From Lineus longissimus (Eukaryota; Nemertea; Pilidiophora; Heteronemertea; Lineidae): a DNA stretch of 64,000 bases. The stretch covers positions 28,535,501 to 28,599,500 of the forward strand of contig NC_088308.1 of assembly GCF_910592395.1 (NCBI RefSeq), given 5' to 3'. Made by a program: the position numbers and the translations under genes. Positions 38,501-46,779 of the stretch are shown here, in pieces. The first letter of the stretch is position 1; every line of letters starts with the position of its first letter. The notes beneath the pieces were generated by a model. That model searched no databases, had not been told where the DNA came from, and was given only the letters and a program-made list of their open reading frames with translations.

Positions 38501-41500
38501 ATTCAGTCCCAGGTACATCCACTAGAATTATAAAATATAATCGAATCAACGTAATCTTGTGATTATTGACATGAATAATTCCTGATAGCTCTCAGGATTT
38601 CAGTCTCTCGCAGTTGCTTGTCCAGAAACGAATGCAAAAGAAAGAACAGTAGCACGTCTTCGACAGTGTTCATTGTAATGCCTATACATTTCTATTCTGT
38701 TTCAGACAAACGACCCCCACCTATAACTTGCCCGAAAGATGTCCACAAAGACCTTGGTGAGGGGTTCACCGGGGACTCGACTACCGTCACTTGGTCACCT
38801 GCCACTAGTACGGAAAAGTCATTAGCCACGAAATATAGTCATTCACCAGGTAAGCACATCCTTCGCCATGTTCTAGTTATTCCGCCCCAAAACCCAATGG
38901 CTTTATCGTGTGGTGTCATCAGGTGTCATTGGCAAAGTTTTTTCTGTTGACTTGCAGGTGCTACGATGACCTGGGGAAGACATACAGTGGTTTACGAAAT
39001 GAAAGATGCGAGTAACAACTCTGCTTACTGCCGATTTCATGCGTACGTCCGTGGTAAGTCAAAATAACGATACCGGTAGTGAAGATGTGTTTTATTTCGT
39101 TAGTTAATGAACAGGTGATTGTTAGAACCAGAATCAGAAATTGTGTGAGGAATGCTGGGTTGCTGTCTTCATCTATGAGTAATGATTATTTCATGATTTT
39201 ATCAGTGACCTCCGTAATACAATCAAAATAATCACTTTACTAAAAGTGATTAATTGATGGTGACTGTGGTGTTGTTATCTTTAACGACATTATCAACTCT
39301 TGTCTTTCGGCCTGGCAGATTGAAACTTGTGCTTGTTTGGCATATATCGTCTTCTACAGAATGTCAGATCTCCTTACTTCGAGCAGGAGTTAGTTATGAC
39401 AATCATAGCTTTTCTCTTACACTACAGTCCAGCAGTGCTCTACACTGAAAGATCCGAAGGGTGGAAATCAGACTTGCGAAACAGAGGGGTCCTACACAAT
39501 CTGCAGTCCAAGTTGCAACTCACCGAACAGAACATGTGTACCTACTCCTAAATTCTACACTTGCGGCCCGTCGGGGCAGTGGAACTATCAGGATAAATTC
39601 TTGAGCATGAGATACCCTACTTGCAGCGCCCGTAAGTCATGCTGATTCAAAGTCAATGCATTTGCTGTTTAATGTCACAATATATAAACTGACACAGCTG
39701 AAAAACTATTTAACAATGTTTTTCGATGACCTTAATGTCTGTCTGGTATGTTGTCATTTAAAACAGAACATGGCTGCTACAAAAGTTCCCGTCTTACGTA
39801 GGCATATACGTGATGATTTCAACAAGCTTGGAATGACCATAATTTGTCACGCCTTCTTAGTTGATACTGCCGCTATACGACTCCGCACGTTTTCCAATCT
39901 TCTTGTCACTCTGAAAAACTGAATAATATACCAGGTCAGTATGCTACATGTATGATACATTCAGTGCATCATTTCGTCTATACGTATTATCAAGAATTGG
40001 TAACACTAAGTCTTTAAAAACTCTGCTTATACTCTCCTTCAGCTACGACCTTGCCTGTGAACTACACACTGCGCTTCAAGTTTGTCTATCCAGGTCTCTC
40101 AAATTCGGTGACTCCAGAAAAATTGGCTGATGCTGTAAGAAGTGTATTCAACACTTCCACTACCGGCATCAACGACATTTGGAAGCCATCACCATGTCCA
40201 TCAGAAACAACTTGTAAAATCACAGCCACTTGTCCAGCGCCTTCCACCAAGAGTGATTGTTCTGTGCTCATCGTCTCGTCTCCTGTACAGTAAGCAAAAC
40301 TGATACTTCCTCCTTCATCTTATTATTTCGCAAGATAGTTTTGGAACAGTTCTCATAAAGCCTCGCAACAAACTGACTATCATAAACCAAGAAAATTTGT
40401 GTGAATGACCAATGGCCAATGTCTGGACCAGTTTCTTCATCCTAGGTCTCTATGCTGAGGTTTAGAAGTTGATGTACACAACTCCTCTTATACGCTGTGA
40501 AAACTCATTGCATTTCTGACCCGTTTGTGGCCTGTTATAAATACCGATGAAACATTTTGTGTCAAATTCGGTTTTGAGTTGCGTCAAGCAAGCATCTAAC
40601 TACGTTTCAGGGCATCGGTAAATTCGTCGAGTAATGGAAGAAGAAGGAAGCGAGCAGCGAATACCATTGATGTCGTCCTCAGAGATTATGCGACCAATAA
40701 GAAGTTCAATAAGTTGGTGAGTAAAAACTTGATACAATAAACCACGTACCTGATACATTGTCCTTTAAAGTGACCCGTATACACCCTTCTCCGTATGCAG
40801 ATGGTCGGGGGGGGAGAGGGTGATACCTGTTCTTTCACCAAATAGTGTGCAATTGTGTATCTCTTGGTGATTATAACATAATTCAGATTAAATTGATCCT
40901 ATCTGCTATTTCAGCCTCTTGCACCATCTGAGATTGATCCGAAACAGACCCTAGTCATCCTCGAGCCAATATGTGAGCGGCTCTACCAAGCAGTGGGCGA
41001 TACCTGCGGTAAGTGTTCAAAAGGAATCTTCCGAGAAGCGTTCGCGAGAAGTTGATGTATTATCAGGTCTACGATTTAAACAAAGCTGTTTTAACTCGTG
41101 AGAAGATCGAAATACGAACATGGTCCCAATCGGAGACATTCTTGAACTCTAACGACTATTGCAGAGCAAGTTACCATCTGCGAACCCCTGAGCCCGAGGA
41201 CGATCTGCTCTACAATCATAGCAAATAGAAACTCGGACCAATCTTATATCAACTCAGCGCAACGGATGGCAATGTACCATCCACGGCCTGAAATCCCAAA
41301 AACCTTATCCTGCTAAGTTGGGTGAACCCACTGGTATAATGCCATGGACACAGACCACAGGTGCCGGAGTACGAAACATCCGACCAGAGAAAAGAAAATG
41401 ATATGGATCGCCATTTCTTACTATATTTCTAAATTTGCAATGCTTTCTGTTTCCAGTCATCTGTGGCCCAGGTTATTTCTACCAAGAGACCACAAAGACA

Positions 41501-44500
41501 TGTGAGAGATGTCCCAATGGAGAGTACCAGCCTGACTCTGGGCAGACTGAGTGTATACAGTGTACGGGTCAAGGCCAGTCAACTAAACTCCCAGGTTCAT
41601 ATGAAGAATCAGACTGTAAAGGTACGGTCTCCGCCTTGGCCTTTATCTTGAACACGCTCAACCACCTCTCGGCGTCAGTGTCATTACGCCCTTTAAAAGG
41701 ACCACATGATTCATGAATTCATCTGCGATTTTAACCTGAACAGCTTGGAAAATACTTTCGATTTAACACATCATCTTACATGTGGTTACTTCACAAGGCC
41801 TAACGTAGACGTATGTGTCCAGTATTCGTTCTGTCTGACAGCGAATGAATTGTGAGACTCTAGTGTTCTCTTCTAGATCTATGTTTCATATTGCACGAGA
41901 TTATCATTTTACCATTGTTTACTTCAGTAACCTGCGGACCAGGAACCTTCTTGTCCACCAATAAAACTATGTGCATCCCATGCCCGAAGAATAAATACCA
42001 ACCACTAAATGACACGACCGTATGTATCTCATGTGCTGCTGATCACATCACCAGGAACACAGGCTCCAAGTCTAAATCACAGTGCATCGGTGAGTGAATC
42101 GTATATTTCACGGATCAATTATGAAAAACGAAATATAACCAAAGAGCGAATTAGACTTGTGGTGTCCGCTAAAACTGCTGAAATCTGTCATTTTCATTTT
42201 TGAATACTATTTTGTGCATATTTCTTGATTTAAGTCTCAAGACAACTGGAGAGAGTTCGCTTATCTAAATGTTGAAGGCAGCCGTCGGAGGGCTTTGCCT
42301 GGCTCCACTACGTGACAGTATTTTGTTCCTTACAAGTTTTTATCAACTTGAAACGTAGGATGAAAACGCAACTAGGGATAAGTCTGCCTTCAACATGATT
42401 CATACTATCTATGTATTCTCATCACAGAGGATTGTCCATCAGGCCAAGGTCTAAACGCCACAGACGCATGTGTCACTTGCTTAAAAGGGACGTACCGAAC
42501 TAAAGGGGACACATTGGAGTGCCAACCTTGCCCGGCCAACTTCACCACAGAGTTAACTGGGTCCACCTCAAAGGACAACTGCAGTGTTGGTGAGTAAGAT
42601 ATCGCGTGAATATCTTATTTTACGAGTGATTTTAGGCTGTTGTGTTTCTTAATAAAGTGAGATTTGCAGATCTACTAATAATGTTGCGGTGTTTCTGACT
42701 CATTTGTGTGCGATATAGTCGAACCGGTTTTATGGACGATGTAAAGGAATGGACGGGAAAAAGGACCGGAGATATGCTGATCTTTCCCCTCCTTAGCATT
42801 ATGTCTTTGGTATCACCATGCTTATATACCATTTTAAACACTTTCAGGCGACTGTAGCGCCGGGAGCTACAGAGATAAGCTCACTGTGGTGGAGAAATGC
42901 ATCCCCTGTCCGAACGGCCAGTATCAGTCGGACAAGTGGCAGCTTGAATGCAAGAAATGCCCACCGGGGAATGACACTGGCGGTAAAAATGGGTCGACGG
43001 CAGCCACAGACTGCATCAGTAAGTTCATGGGAATGTGCTCGATTGTTGAATGATTATATTGATTTACTGGCCTTTTGCAAAGCAGTCTCCCTTTAAGCGT
43101 GCAGGTGCTAGTCTTTCCCGAAACAGGCTCTTCTTTAGCAAGCGTTATATGTAGTCAAATGGTTGCCATATGTTGATATCCTTGCTGAAGCATTTTCACA
43201 GACTCTTTAGTGTGATCAGACACATAGTGAGATATACATTTGATAGAACAACTACATGTATCATGAGCAGCAAATGTGTCCCTAGTAATCCATCAACACA
43301 TCATTTTGCCGTTTTCTTTCAAGCTTTGAACAAATGTACTACGGGTGCGATAAAGTGTTCGGCCAACGCCAAATGTGTTTACAACGACCAGTCTACTGTG
43401 ACGACTTGTGTTTGCAAGGCAGCTTACAGTGGTAATGGATTCACATGTAAACGTAAGTTCTCCAACAACGAAATGGCATTATGAGAATTCGATTGTCAAA
43501 GAACGTAGATATCATTCGTGACAGGCCAATGATGACAATTACTGTAAATGCCTCAAGTGTGTCAGTCACGATCAGTTATATTTTTACAGGTGATGTTTTC
43601 CTATCGATCCCATCTCTGGATGGTCCATGCGTTAACTGGTAAACTGTGTCCATGTGCACCTTAACCAAATCAATGCTTGAATTCGTTTGGTTACCTTCAT
43701 TTGTGTAGCACCTAATGTCGTTATCTTCTCTCTAGACCTGTGTGATGATGCATACTGTAAGAATGGCGGTACCTGTAAACCGGATGGTGTCAAGGCGGTG
43801 TGTGAGTGTGCTGAAGACTACGAGGGCGATACCTGTCAGACTAGAAAGTGTAAGTGTGGGTGGATGAACTTCAGAGTTAGTGAAGAGGGACTTGATTTGC
43901 AATCCTCAACACGTCAAGAGGACTAGACGAGCACTATAACATGCGACACGTGATTGTTTTTATTTCCTTTCCCTATATTTGCTTCACGTTTTCCAATATG
44001 ATTTTGCAGAACTGTGTTTTACGTTGTTGCTTTGATATTGTTGATACTGGTGATGCCGTTATTTATGTGATACTGTTCCCAAGGACAATAGCACTACCGT
44101 TATCCCAATTCATGTCTCGTACATTACATGAATTGCCCTCATGGCATGTGGTTGTGTACCTTCGTGTTAGCAATCGGAGGTAGTCCGGCCACATTCTGTC
44201 CTCATTTGCCTCCAATGAAGCTGCAGTGTCCGTGTTTCCTCCACATTCCATGTAGAAAAGGATAGAAAATTTGATTTCATCTCCTTCCAGTCCCAAAGAC
44301 AACTGACAAGCTTCCGCTGATCTTTGGTATCATAGGAGTTCTCGTCTTCATCATATTGGTGGTCCTGCTGGCTGTCTGGATCTGTTACTGTCTCAAGTAA
44401 GGACTGTTTGGTCATAGGGGTCGTTAAAACAGATTAGGAGTCTTGGAATCTGATACAAGCAAAGTGTTTTTATCCTCTTTTAATGATTCTGGATTCAATT

Positions 44501-45600
44501 TACTTAGGAGGCGATCATCACATAATAATGAAGCCGATCTCCCCAACCAGTAGTGAAACGCAGTTCATCATATAATGACCAAACCGAAACACAAGTCATA
44601 TATTCTGACAGATGTAAAGTTGACACATATCAAGAGGACACTAGTTACGGTAGTCGGAGATCCGAGGAGTCTGTACTTTTCTTTCCTTTCACTTCAGGAA
44701 ACGAGCGGAGAAGAAGCCGCCATCGGTAGATCAAGACGAACATGACGGAATTGGCGCCTATCTTAACCCATTGTACGATGACAAGCGATCTATAGCCGCG
44801 ACACCATTTGCCTCGCAACAGTTTTCTTCGGGGACCATGCGAAGCTTCTTCGCTCCCTCCTACACTCCTTTCAATGATGACACAAGCTCAATGGTCGGAG
44901 GAGGTGTTGCACCCTCTGTCATATCCGCCTCTGGATCGATAGCTGTGTTCGCGCCACATGATCGCTGTAAGTGTAGCAGATGTATGTACATGTGGCATCT
45001 TACCTTAACGTGAAGTAACAAATTCATGGTTGCATTGCTGTTGGCTACCACACAGTTGATACTTTGGCAAAGCTCCGTGTCCTCAGTGGTTTTCATCAGA
45101 AAGCTATTCTGCAGTGCTAAGTCCTACTTGAGAAACGGCACTCTCTACATCGTTGTTATCATTTCTTATTTCAGACTCTACCAGAGGAATACCCGAGTAA
45201 GTGAGTCGTCTACAGTTTGAGGGAGGGGCTTTCATTGTCTCTTCAAATTTATTTTTGCTGTTGATGTGTCCATCTGTGCTTACGATATAGCCTTCAATGC
45301 CTATCCTTGGGCCCTATTCATATTGTCCTTTGCTTCCGGGGTAGTTTTATTCAGAGATGGAAGGCACGGGTGACAAATACGCTAAAAGGAAAGTAGGCCA
45401 GCATGGCTTTACCGACTTCACCCCAACCAGCTATGGTGGGTGTGAGCAAAGCCATTTTCGCACATATTCATTAAATCATTGTTTTATCTTCTTCAAGTGG
45501 AGGTCAGATGACCATGGGTAGGAGCCCCAAAGCGCTGCACTTTGATGACGACACCAGTGATCTATTTGATCCAAACGCGGAGCCATTAAAGTTAGAGTAA
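11158..45600 (+). CDS. Gene B: giant polydom-like transmembrane receptor (about 60 exons)
   Basis: Single-pass receptor of about 3,314 residues (3,351 if the doubtful exon 25758-25868 is used). The 60-exon model has GT/AG borders, matching phases and a total (10,056 bases) divisible by three. Nearly all domain borders are phase 1, the usual sign of exon shuffling. Domain order: signal peptide, C-type lectin, LDLa, CUB, PAN, CUB, PAN, sushi x4, EGF x2, sushi x4, HYR x2, sushi-like, linker module, GCC2/GCC3 x3, EGF x about 13, LamG/pentraxin-like, HYR, Cys-rich, linker with furin site, GCC2/GCC3 x4, EGF x2, helix, tail. The run HYR-HYR-sushi-linker-GCC2-EGF-pentraxin follows vertebrate polydom (SVEP1), a secreted adhesion protein. 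The von Willebrand A domain of SVEP1 is missing, and a lectin/CUB/PAN front plus a membrane anchor are added. The start ATG has A at -3 and G at +4. AATAAA lies 543 bases past the stop. Exon coordinates are in the segment entries. Adhesion or recognition at the cell surface is inferred. Confidence 0.85.
12806..13129. repeat. 54-bp minisatellite, six copies
   Basis: Six head-to-tail, virtually identical 54-base units begin at 12806, 12860, 12914, 12968, 13022 and 13076 (starting CTATCAGTAAGGGATAG). The array lies in intron 2 of gene B, upstream of the exon that continues the lectin domain. Near-identity implies recent expansion or homogenisation. Confidence 0.95.
15040..15141 (+). other. Gene B exon 6: LDL-receptor class A domain
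   Basis: One exon encodes a complete LDLa module: [21 protein letters not shown] and DE before the last cysteine. The acidic D..DCSDGxDE calcium cage is intact. Flanking phases are 1 and 1. The intron before it (14521-15039) has no further coding signal. Confidence 0.85.
15676..18681 (+). other. Gene B exons 7-12: CUB-PAN-CUB-PAN
   Basis: Exons 15676-15809 and 16081-16297 form the first CUB ([14 protein letters not shown] ... GFSATWTT), split at phase 0. Exon 16576-16794 is a short cysteine-rich PAN-like unit ([16 protein letters not shown]). Exons 17041-17195 and 17801-17996 form the second CUB, also split at phase 0 at the equivalent place, which argues for duplication of a two-exon CUB. 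Exon 18394-18681 is a PAN/apple unit with [18 protein letters not shown], close to CANRCERETTFLCKSF in gene A. Confidence 0.8.
18982..20519 (+). other. Gene B exons 13-16: four sushi (CCP) domains
   Basis: Exons 18982-19179, 19437-19607, 19843-20022 and 20343-20519 each encode one sushi module of about 60 residues, with flanking phases 1-1. Each has the four cysteines and the late tryptophan or aromatic (for example [17 protein letters not shown] and QWDKTQPTC). The first and fourth have more divergent cores. The introns between hold no other genes; that after exon 16 has the 30-bp array. Confidence 0.85.
20621..20780. repeat. 30-bp tandem repeat, about five copies
   Basis: Period-30 repeat built on AACACACCGAATGTGTTACA, clear from 20641 and decaying at both ends. 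It lies in the intron after gene B exon 16. Because 30 is a multiple of three it stays open in several frames on both strands, giving a spurious ten-residue protein repeat. It also contains short inverted CACA/TGTG segments. Confidence 0.9.
20935..21724 (+). other. Gene B exons 17-18: two calcium-binding EGF domains
   Basis: Exons 20935-21048 and 21530-21724 begin DIDEC, the calcium-binding EGF signature, and continue with [16 protein letters not shown] and [16 protein letters not shown], including the hydroxylation-type N..(Y/F) positions. The second exon carries an extra stretch of about 30 residues before its last cysteine. Confidence 0.85.
22064..24039 (+). other. Gene B exons 19-22: four further sushi domains
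   Basis: Exons 22064-22240, 22535-22735, 22999-23193 and 23854-24039. The first and fourth are standard ([35 protein letters not shown]). The second and third are divergent with longer inter-cysteine loops. All borders are phase 1. The intron between the third and fourth contains the 173-bp foldback. Confidence 0.8.
23373..23545. repeat. 173-bp foldback (inverted repeat) element
   Basis: A 50-base left arm (23373-23422) is the exact reverse complement of 23496-23545; the 73 bases between also pair imperfectly (GAATGCA against TGCATTC). The whole is one long hairpin in the intron between sushi exons 21 and 22 of gene B. It resembles a MITE or foldback transposon; no transposase is present. 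Confidence 0.9.
24209..24919 (+). other. Gene B exons 23-24: two HYR domains
   Basis: Exons 24209-24439 and 24653-24919. The first begins [10 protein letters not shown] and ends [11 protein letters not shown], the standard hyalin-repeat (immunoglobulin-like) pattern with two cysteines. The second begins [11 protein letters not shown] and ends [12 protein letters not shown] and is more divergent. A HYR pair followed by sushi is also the order in SVEP1. Confidence 0.85.
25315..26755 (+). other. Gene B exons 25-28: sushi-like unit and first linker module
   Basis: Exon 25315-25512 is a sushi-like unit ([14 protein letters not shown]). Exons 25922-26154 and 26482-26755 encode about 169 residues with few cysteines, starting [15 protein letters not shown] and ending DNDLC, that match no family I recognise. 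SVEP1 has a comparable unnamed stretch between its sushi and ephrin-receptor-like repeats. A candidate exon at 25758-25868 is phase-compatible but has no cysteine and a weak acceptor; I regard it as doubtful. The related module at 40043-41008 supports these boundaries. Confidence 0.65.
27243..27324. repeat. Small foldback in the intron after exon 29
   Basis: Arms of about 26-29 bases (27243-27271 and 27299-27324) pair as ATAAGTACCG...AGAGTGATCGC with GCGATCACTCT...GGTACTTAT, around a loop of about 27 bases. It looks like a short MITE. No target-site duplication is obvious. Confidence 0.7.
27721..27912. repeat. 48-bp tandem repeat, four copies, spanning an exon-intron border
   Basis: Units start at 27721, 27769, 27817 and 27865. 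The first overlaps the end of gene B exon 30, so the exon end and its donor (TTGCACTG/GTAGGTAC) are copied four times. Each unit also contains TTTGTACAG/GTG, an acceptor-like string. The frame stays open through all four copies (16 residues per unit) to a stop at 27919-27921. Confidence 0.95.
32035..32225. mobile_element. Possible transposon remnant, C-rich tract
   Basis: A block sharply different in composition from its surroundings, rich in CCGG, GGTAAC and GACCACGACC, with internal partial duplication (CCGGTAACGCGACTGCCCCG and CCGGTAACACGGCAACCCCG). It begins just after a gene B donor. I suspect a decayed DNA-transposon end, but cannot name a family. Confidence 0.3.
34489..35697 (-). CDS. 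Gene C: four-helix CD20/MS4A-like membrane protein, nested in gene B
   Basis: A 402-residue protein read from one uninterrupted exon. The first half has four hydrophobic segments: [51 protein letters not shown] and [17 protein letters not shown]. The opening W-G-x-x-Q and the 4-helix spacing fit the CD20-like (MS4A/TMEM176) family; this is a pattern match, not proof. The second half is a long hydrophilic tail. The frame stays open upstream to 35784 but crosses a strong acceptor (TTTCTTTTTCTTTAAAG before 35762), so an upstream exon is likely. I chose the ATG at 35697 (A at -3); coding may instead begin farther upstream. It lies wholly inside the 4.1-kb intron between gene B exons 40 and 41, on the opposite strand. 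Confidence 0.75.
   Translation of the reverse strand: MLKRHNVKVAPVSPGQTQIYWSYDDYWATRWGGMQIAVGILSFLIGIPSIVNEIWNSGFAMGVWCGAIFICAGSLGVVSARSKSRLQIIFCLALSVFSVACAAGMLIVHVVALQRDNMKYKAAKANAYKTNDLETAVGLESRVVIDALLIICALLEIPPSIGQSVKAGDAFGCSQELPEQEEWVKATAMRYIRKIKQDKTPNLVLIPVFMPTPNQQGEKGKGSEGNSYSGHIEGKVAGLPPEAVQFGLPIYLGPPQYVQAAQLAFSADSDAEQVSDAQLSSFDRHMAPGSPPPNPRDEQNDGEVCVDDGDVSKCSTLQNMKRKVSLEAQKFAVLNERRLSQGNELDDKIPESNATEHATKVGIKVIPTDDLKGNKNKGRGQGFDNGAFQFNELEEKLRMPKT
36436..36489. repeat. 24-bp tandem duplication
   Basis: Two copies of GGTCTCTCGTTCTCCTGAA plus five bases, beginning at 36436 and 36460, with the start of a third at 36484. It lies in the gene B intron upstream of gene C. No function is evident. 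Confidence 0.8.
37219..38512 (+). other. Gene B exons 42-44: LamG/pentraxin-like domain
   Basis: Exons 37219-37384, 37662-37901 and 38229-38512 encode one concanavalin-like sandwich of about 200 residues: [14 protein letters not shown] near the start, KWLRITVEV in the middle, and [17 protein letters not shown] then EILDLSA near the end. The motif FxGxIxEVxxWNRxLxxxEI is characteristic of pentraxin and LamG folds. Both internal junctions are phase 2. A pentraxin after the EGF array is also the SVEP1 order. Confidence 0.75.
38706..41008 (+). other. Gene B exons 45-50: HYR, Cys-rich unit and second linker module with furin-type site
   Basis: Exons 38706-38849 and 38958-39053 form a third HYR ([12 protein letters not shown] ... 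[10 protein letters not shown]), here split by an intron. Exon 39428-39631 is a ten-cysteine unit I cannot assign, perhaps a diverged sushi. Exons 40043-40289, 40611-40716 and 40915-41008 encode a linker module placed like exons 27-28, opening [12 protein letters not shown]. It contains [11 protein letters not shown], an RRRKR/A cleavage site of the furin type, which the first copy lacks. It ends before the next GCC2/GCC3 array at GDTC. Confidence 0.7.
41457..43018 (+). other. Gene B exons 51-54: four GCC2/GCC3 repeats
   Basis: Exons 41457-41621, 41928-42089, 42428-42589 and 42848-43018, all phase 1-1 and 54-57 residues each. They show the CGPGYF...[10 protein letters not shown]...C..C pattern (for example [18 protein letters not shown]). 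Uniform length and phase point to tandem exon duplication. Confidence 0.85.
43324..45600 (+). other. Gene B exons 55-60: two EGF domains, membrane helix, cytoplasmic tail
   Basis: Exons 43324-43452 and 43736-43849 are EGF-like ([25 protein letters not shown]). Exon 44291-44396 encodes the helix ([20 protein letters not shown] followed by WICYCLK). Exons 44698-44966, 45175-45196 (only 22 bases) and 45498-45600 encode a tail of about 130 residues. It starts KKRAEKK, contains [11 protein letters not shown], is rich in Ser/Thr/Phe and ends with acidic residues and PLKLE before TAA. NPLY matches the NPxY class bound by PTB-domain adaptors and used for internalisation. Confidence 0.85.
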
Positions 45601-46142
45601 GGTAAGTCGGGCAGTGAATCTAGTTTCTTTACTTGTAAATACATGCTTTCTTTTAGCTGTCGGTTTTAAGTCGTACTTTGTGTATGCTGCTCATGTAATA
45701 TAACATTACCTTGTCCTCTCTAATCAAACGCTTCCTTCTGACTTGCTTTATCTGAAGCTTTACCTAGGATATGAGACAAGGATTAAGAATCAAACTTGGC
45801 GTGAATTTCGTCTGATCATAAGTTATCACAATGCATTCTTAGACACCAGTGTTCACAGTGTATAATGCACTGTGCGCCGTTTTGGCGTCGGCAGTTATTG
45901 TTAGGTATGTTTGAGGTGTTGTGGAATAGAAACTGATATCTAACTTAGTTTCACCAAACACCTTTCACAGTGGAGTTGTCATTCGCCCCTAAACCTCTAC
46001 GAGGCGCCTCGGTTTTTGTATACATTGAGCTCCAATCTCTCGGTGTCTGGTGAGAAAACCAATACCTCCTCCAGTTCGATATCAATTCCTTATAACATAC
46101 GTCAGGTACCGAAACAAATGAAGCGCGTGCATTGCCTTATAA

Positions 46143-46148
46143 AATAAA
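46143..46148 (+). terminator. Likely polyadenylation signal of gene B
   Basis: First clear AATAAA downstream of the gene B stop, 543 bases away. Further AATAAA copies occur near 46914, 47356 and 47881, so longer 3' ends carrying the 23-bp array are possible. Confidence 0.45.
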
Positions 46149-46532
46149 TACAGAGCAAATTATTTCATTTCAGCACTTTTCTACTTCTATGGTAATATAT
46201 ATTGGGCATGATCTCTTCCTTGGAAGGTTCTCTTTTCTTTGGTGACAGACATTATCTTCAATGCGGTGTCTCCTTTCACTTATTCACAAAGCTTGCATAC
46301 ATCATGTACATGTACATACTATCACAAAACAAAGTACAAGGCGGCACATTTGTAATCATCACAAAGCATTCCACCGGCAATAATTTACATGTAATACAAA
46401 GCAAAGTGACCAAAAGAGGATATGTTGTGTACATTGACATGTGTTTCGCATCCCCTAAACGGTAAAAAGTGAGAAAGCTCTATCTTTTCGAGGTAACCGT
46501 ATTATCGTTACAGCCTGTTCTTGAATTGGGTG

Positions 46533-46779
46533 GATGCCATCTAACTGCGGTGTGCGATGCCATCTAACTGCGGTGTGCGATGCCGTCTAACTGCGGTGTG
46601 CGATGCCGTCTAACTGCGGTGTGCGATGCCATCTAACTGCGGTGTGCGATGCCATCTAACTGCGGTGTGCGATGCCATCTAACTGCGGTGTGCGATGCCA
46701 TCTAACTGCGGTGTGCGATGCCATCTAACTGCGGTGTGCGATGTCGTCTAACTGCGGTGTGCGATGCTATGTAACTGCT
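46533..46779. repeat. 23-bp minisatellite, about 10.7 copies
   Basis: Tandem units of GATGCCATCTAACTGCGGTG plus TGC, with a few C/T and A/G variants between copies and decay at the right end. It is about 930 bases past the gene B stop, so it may be transcribed in long 3'-UTR forms. No unique spacers separate the units. Confidence 0.95.

Noticed and set aside
44063-44415. Minus-strand frames opposite the membrane-helix exon
   Set aside because: Shadows of gene B exon 57; no splice or family support.
11158-45600. Calling gene B SVEP1 outright
   Set aside because: It has no von Willebrand A domain, has added N-terminal modules and is membrane-anchored; only the central domain order matches.
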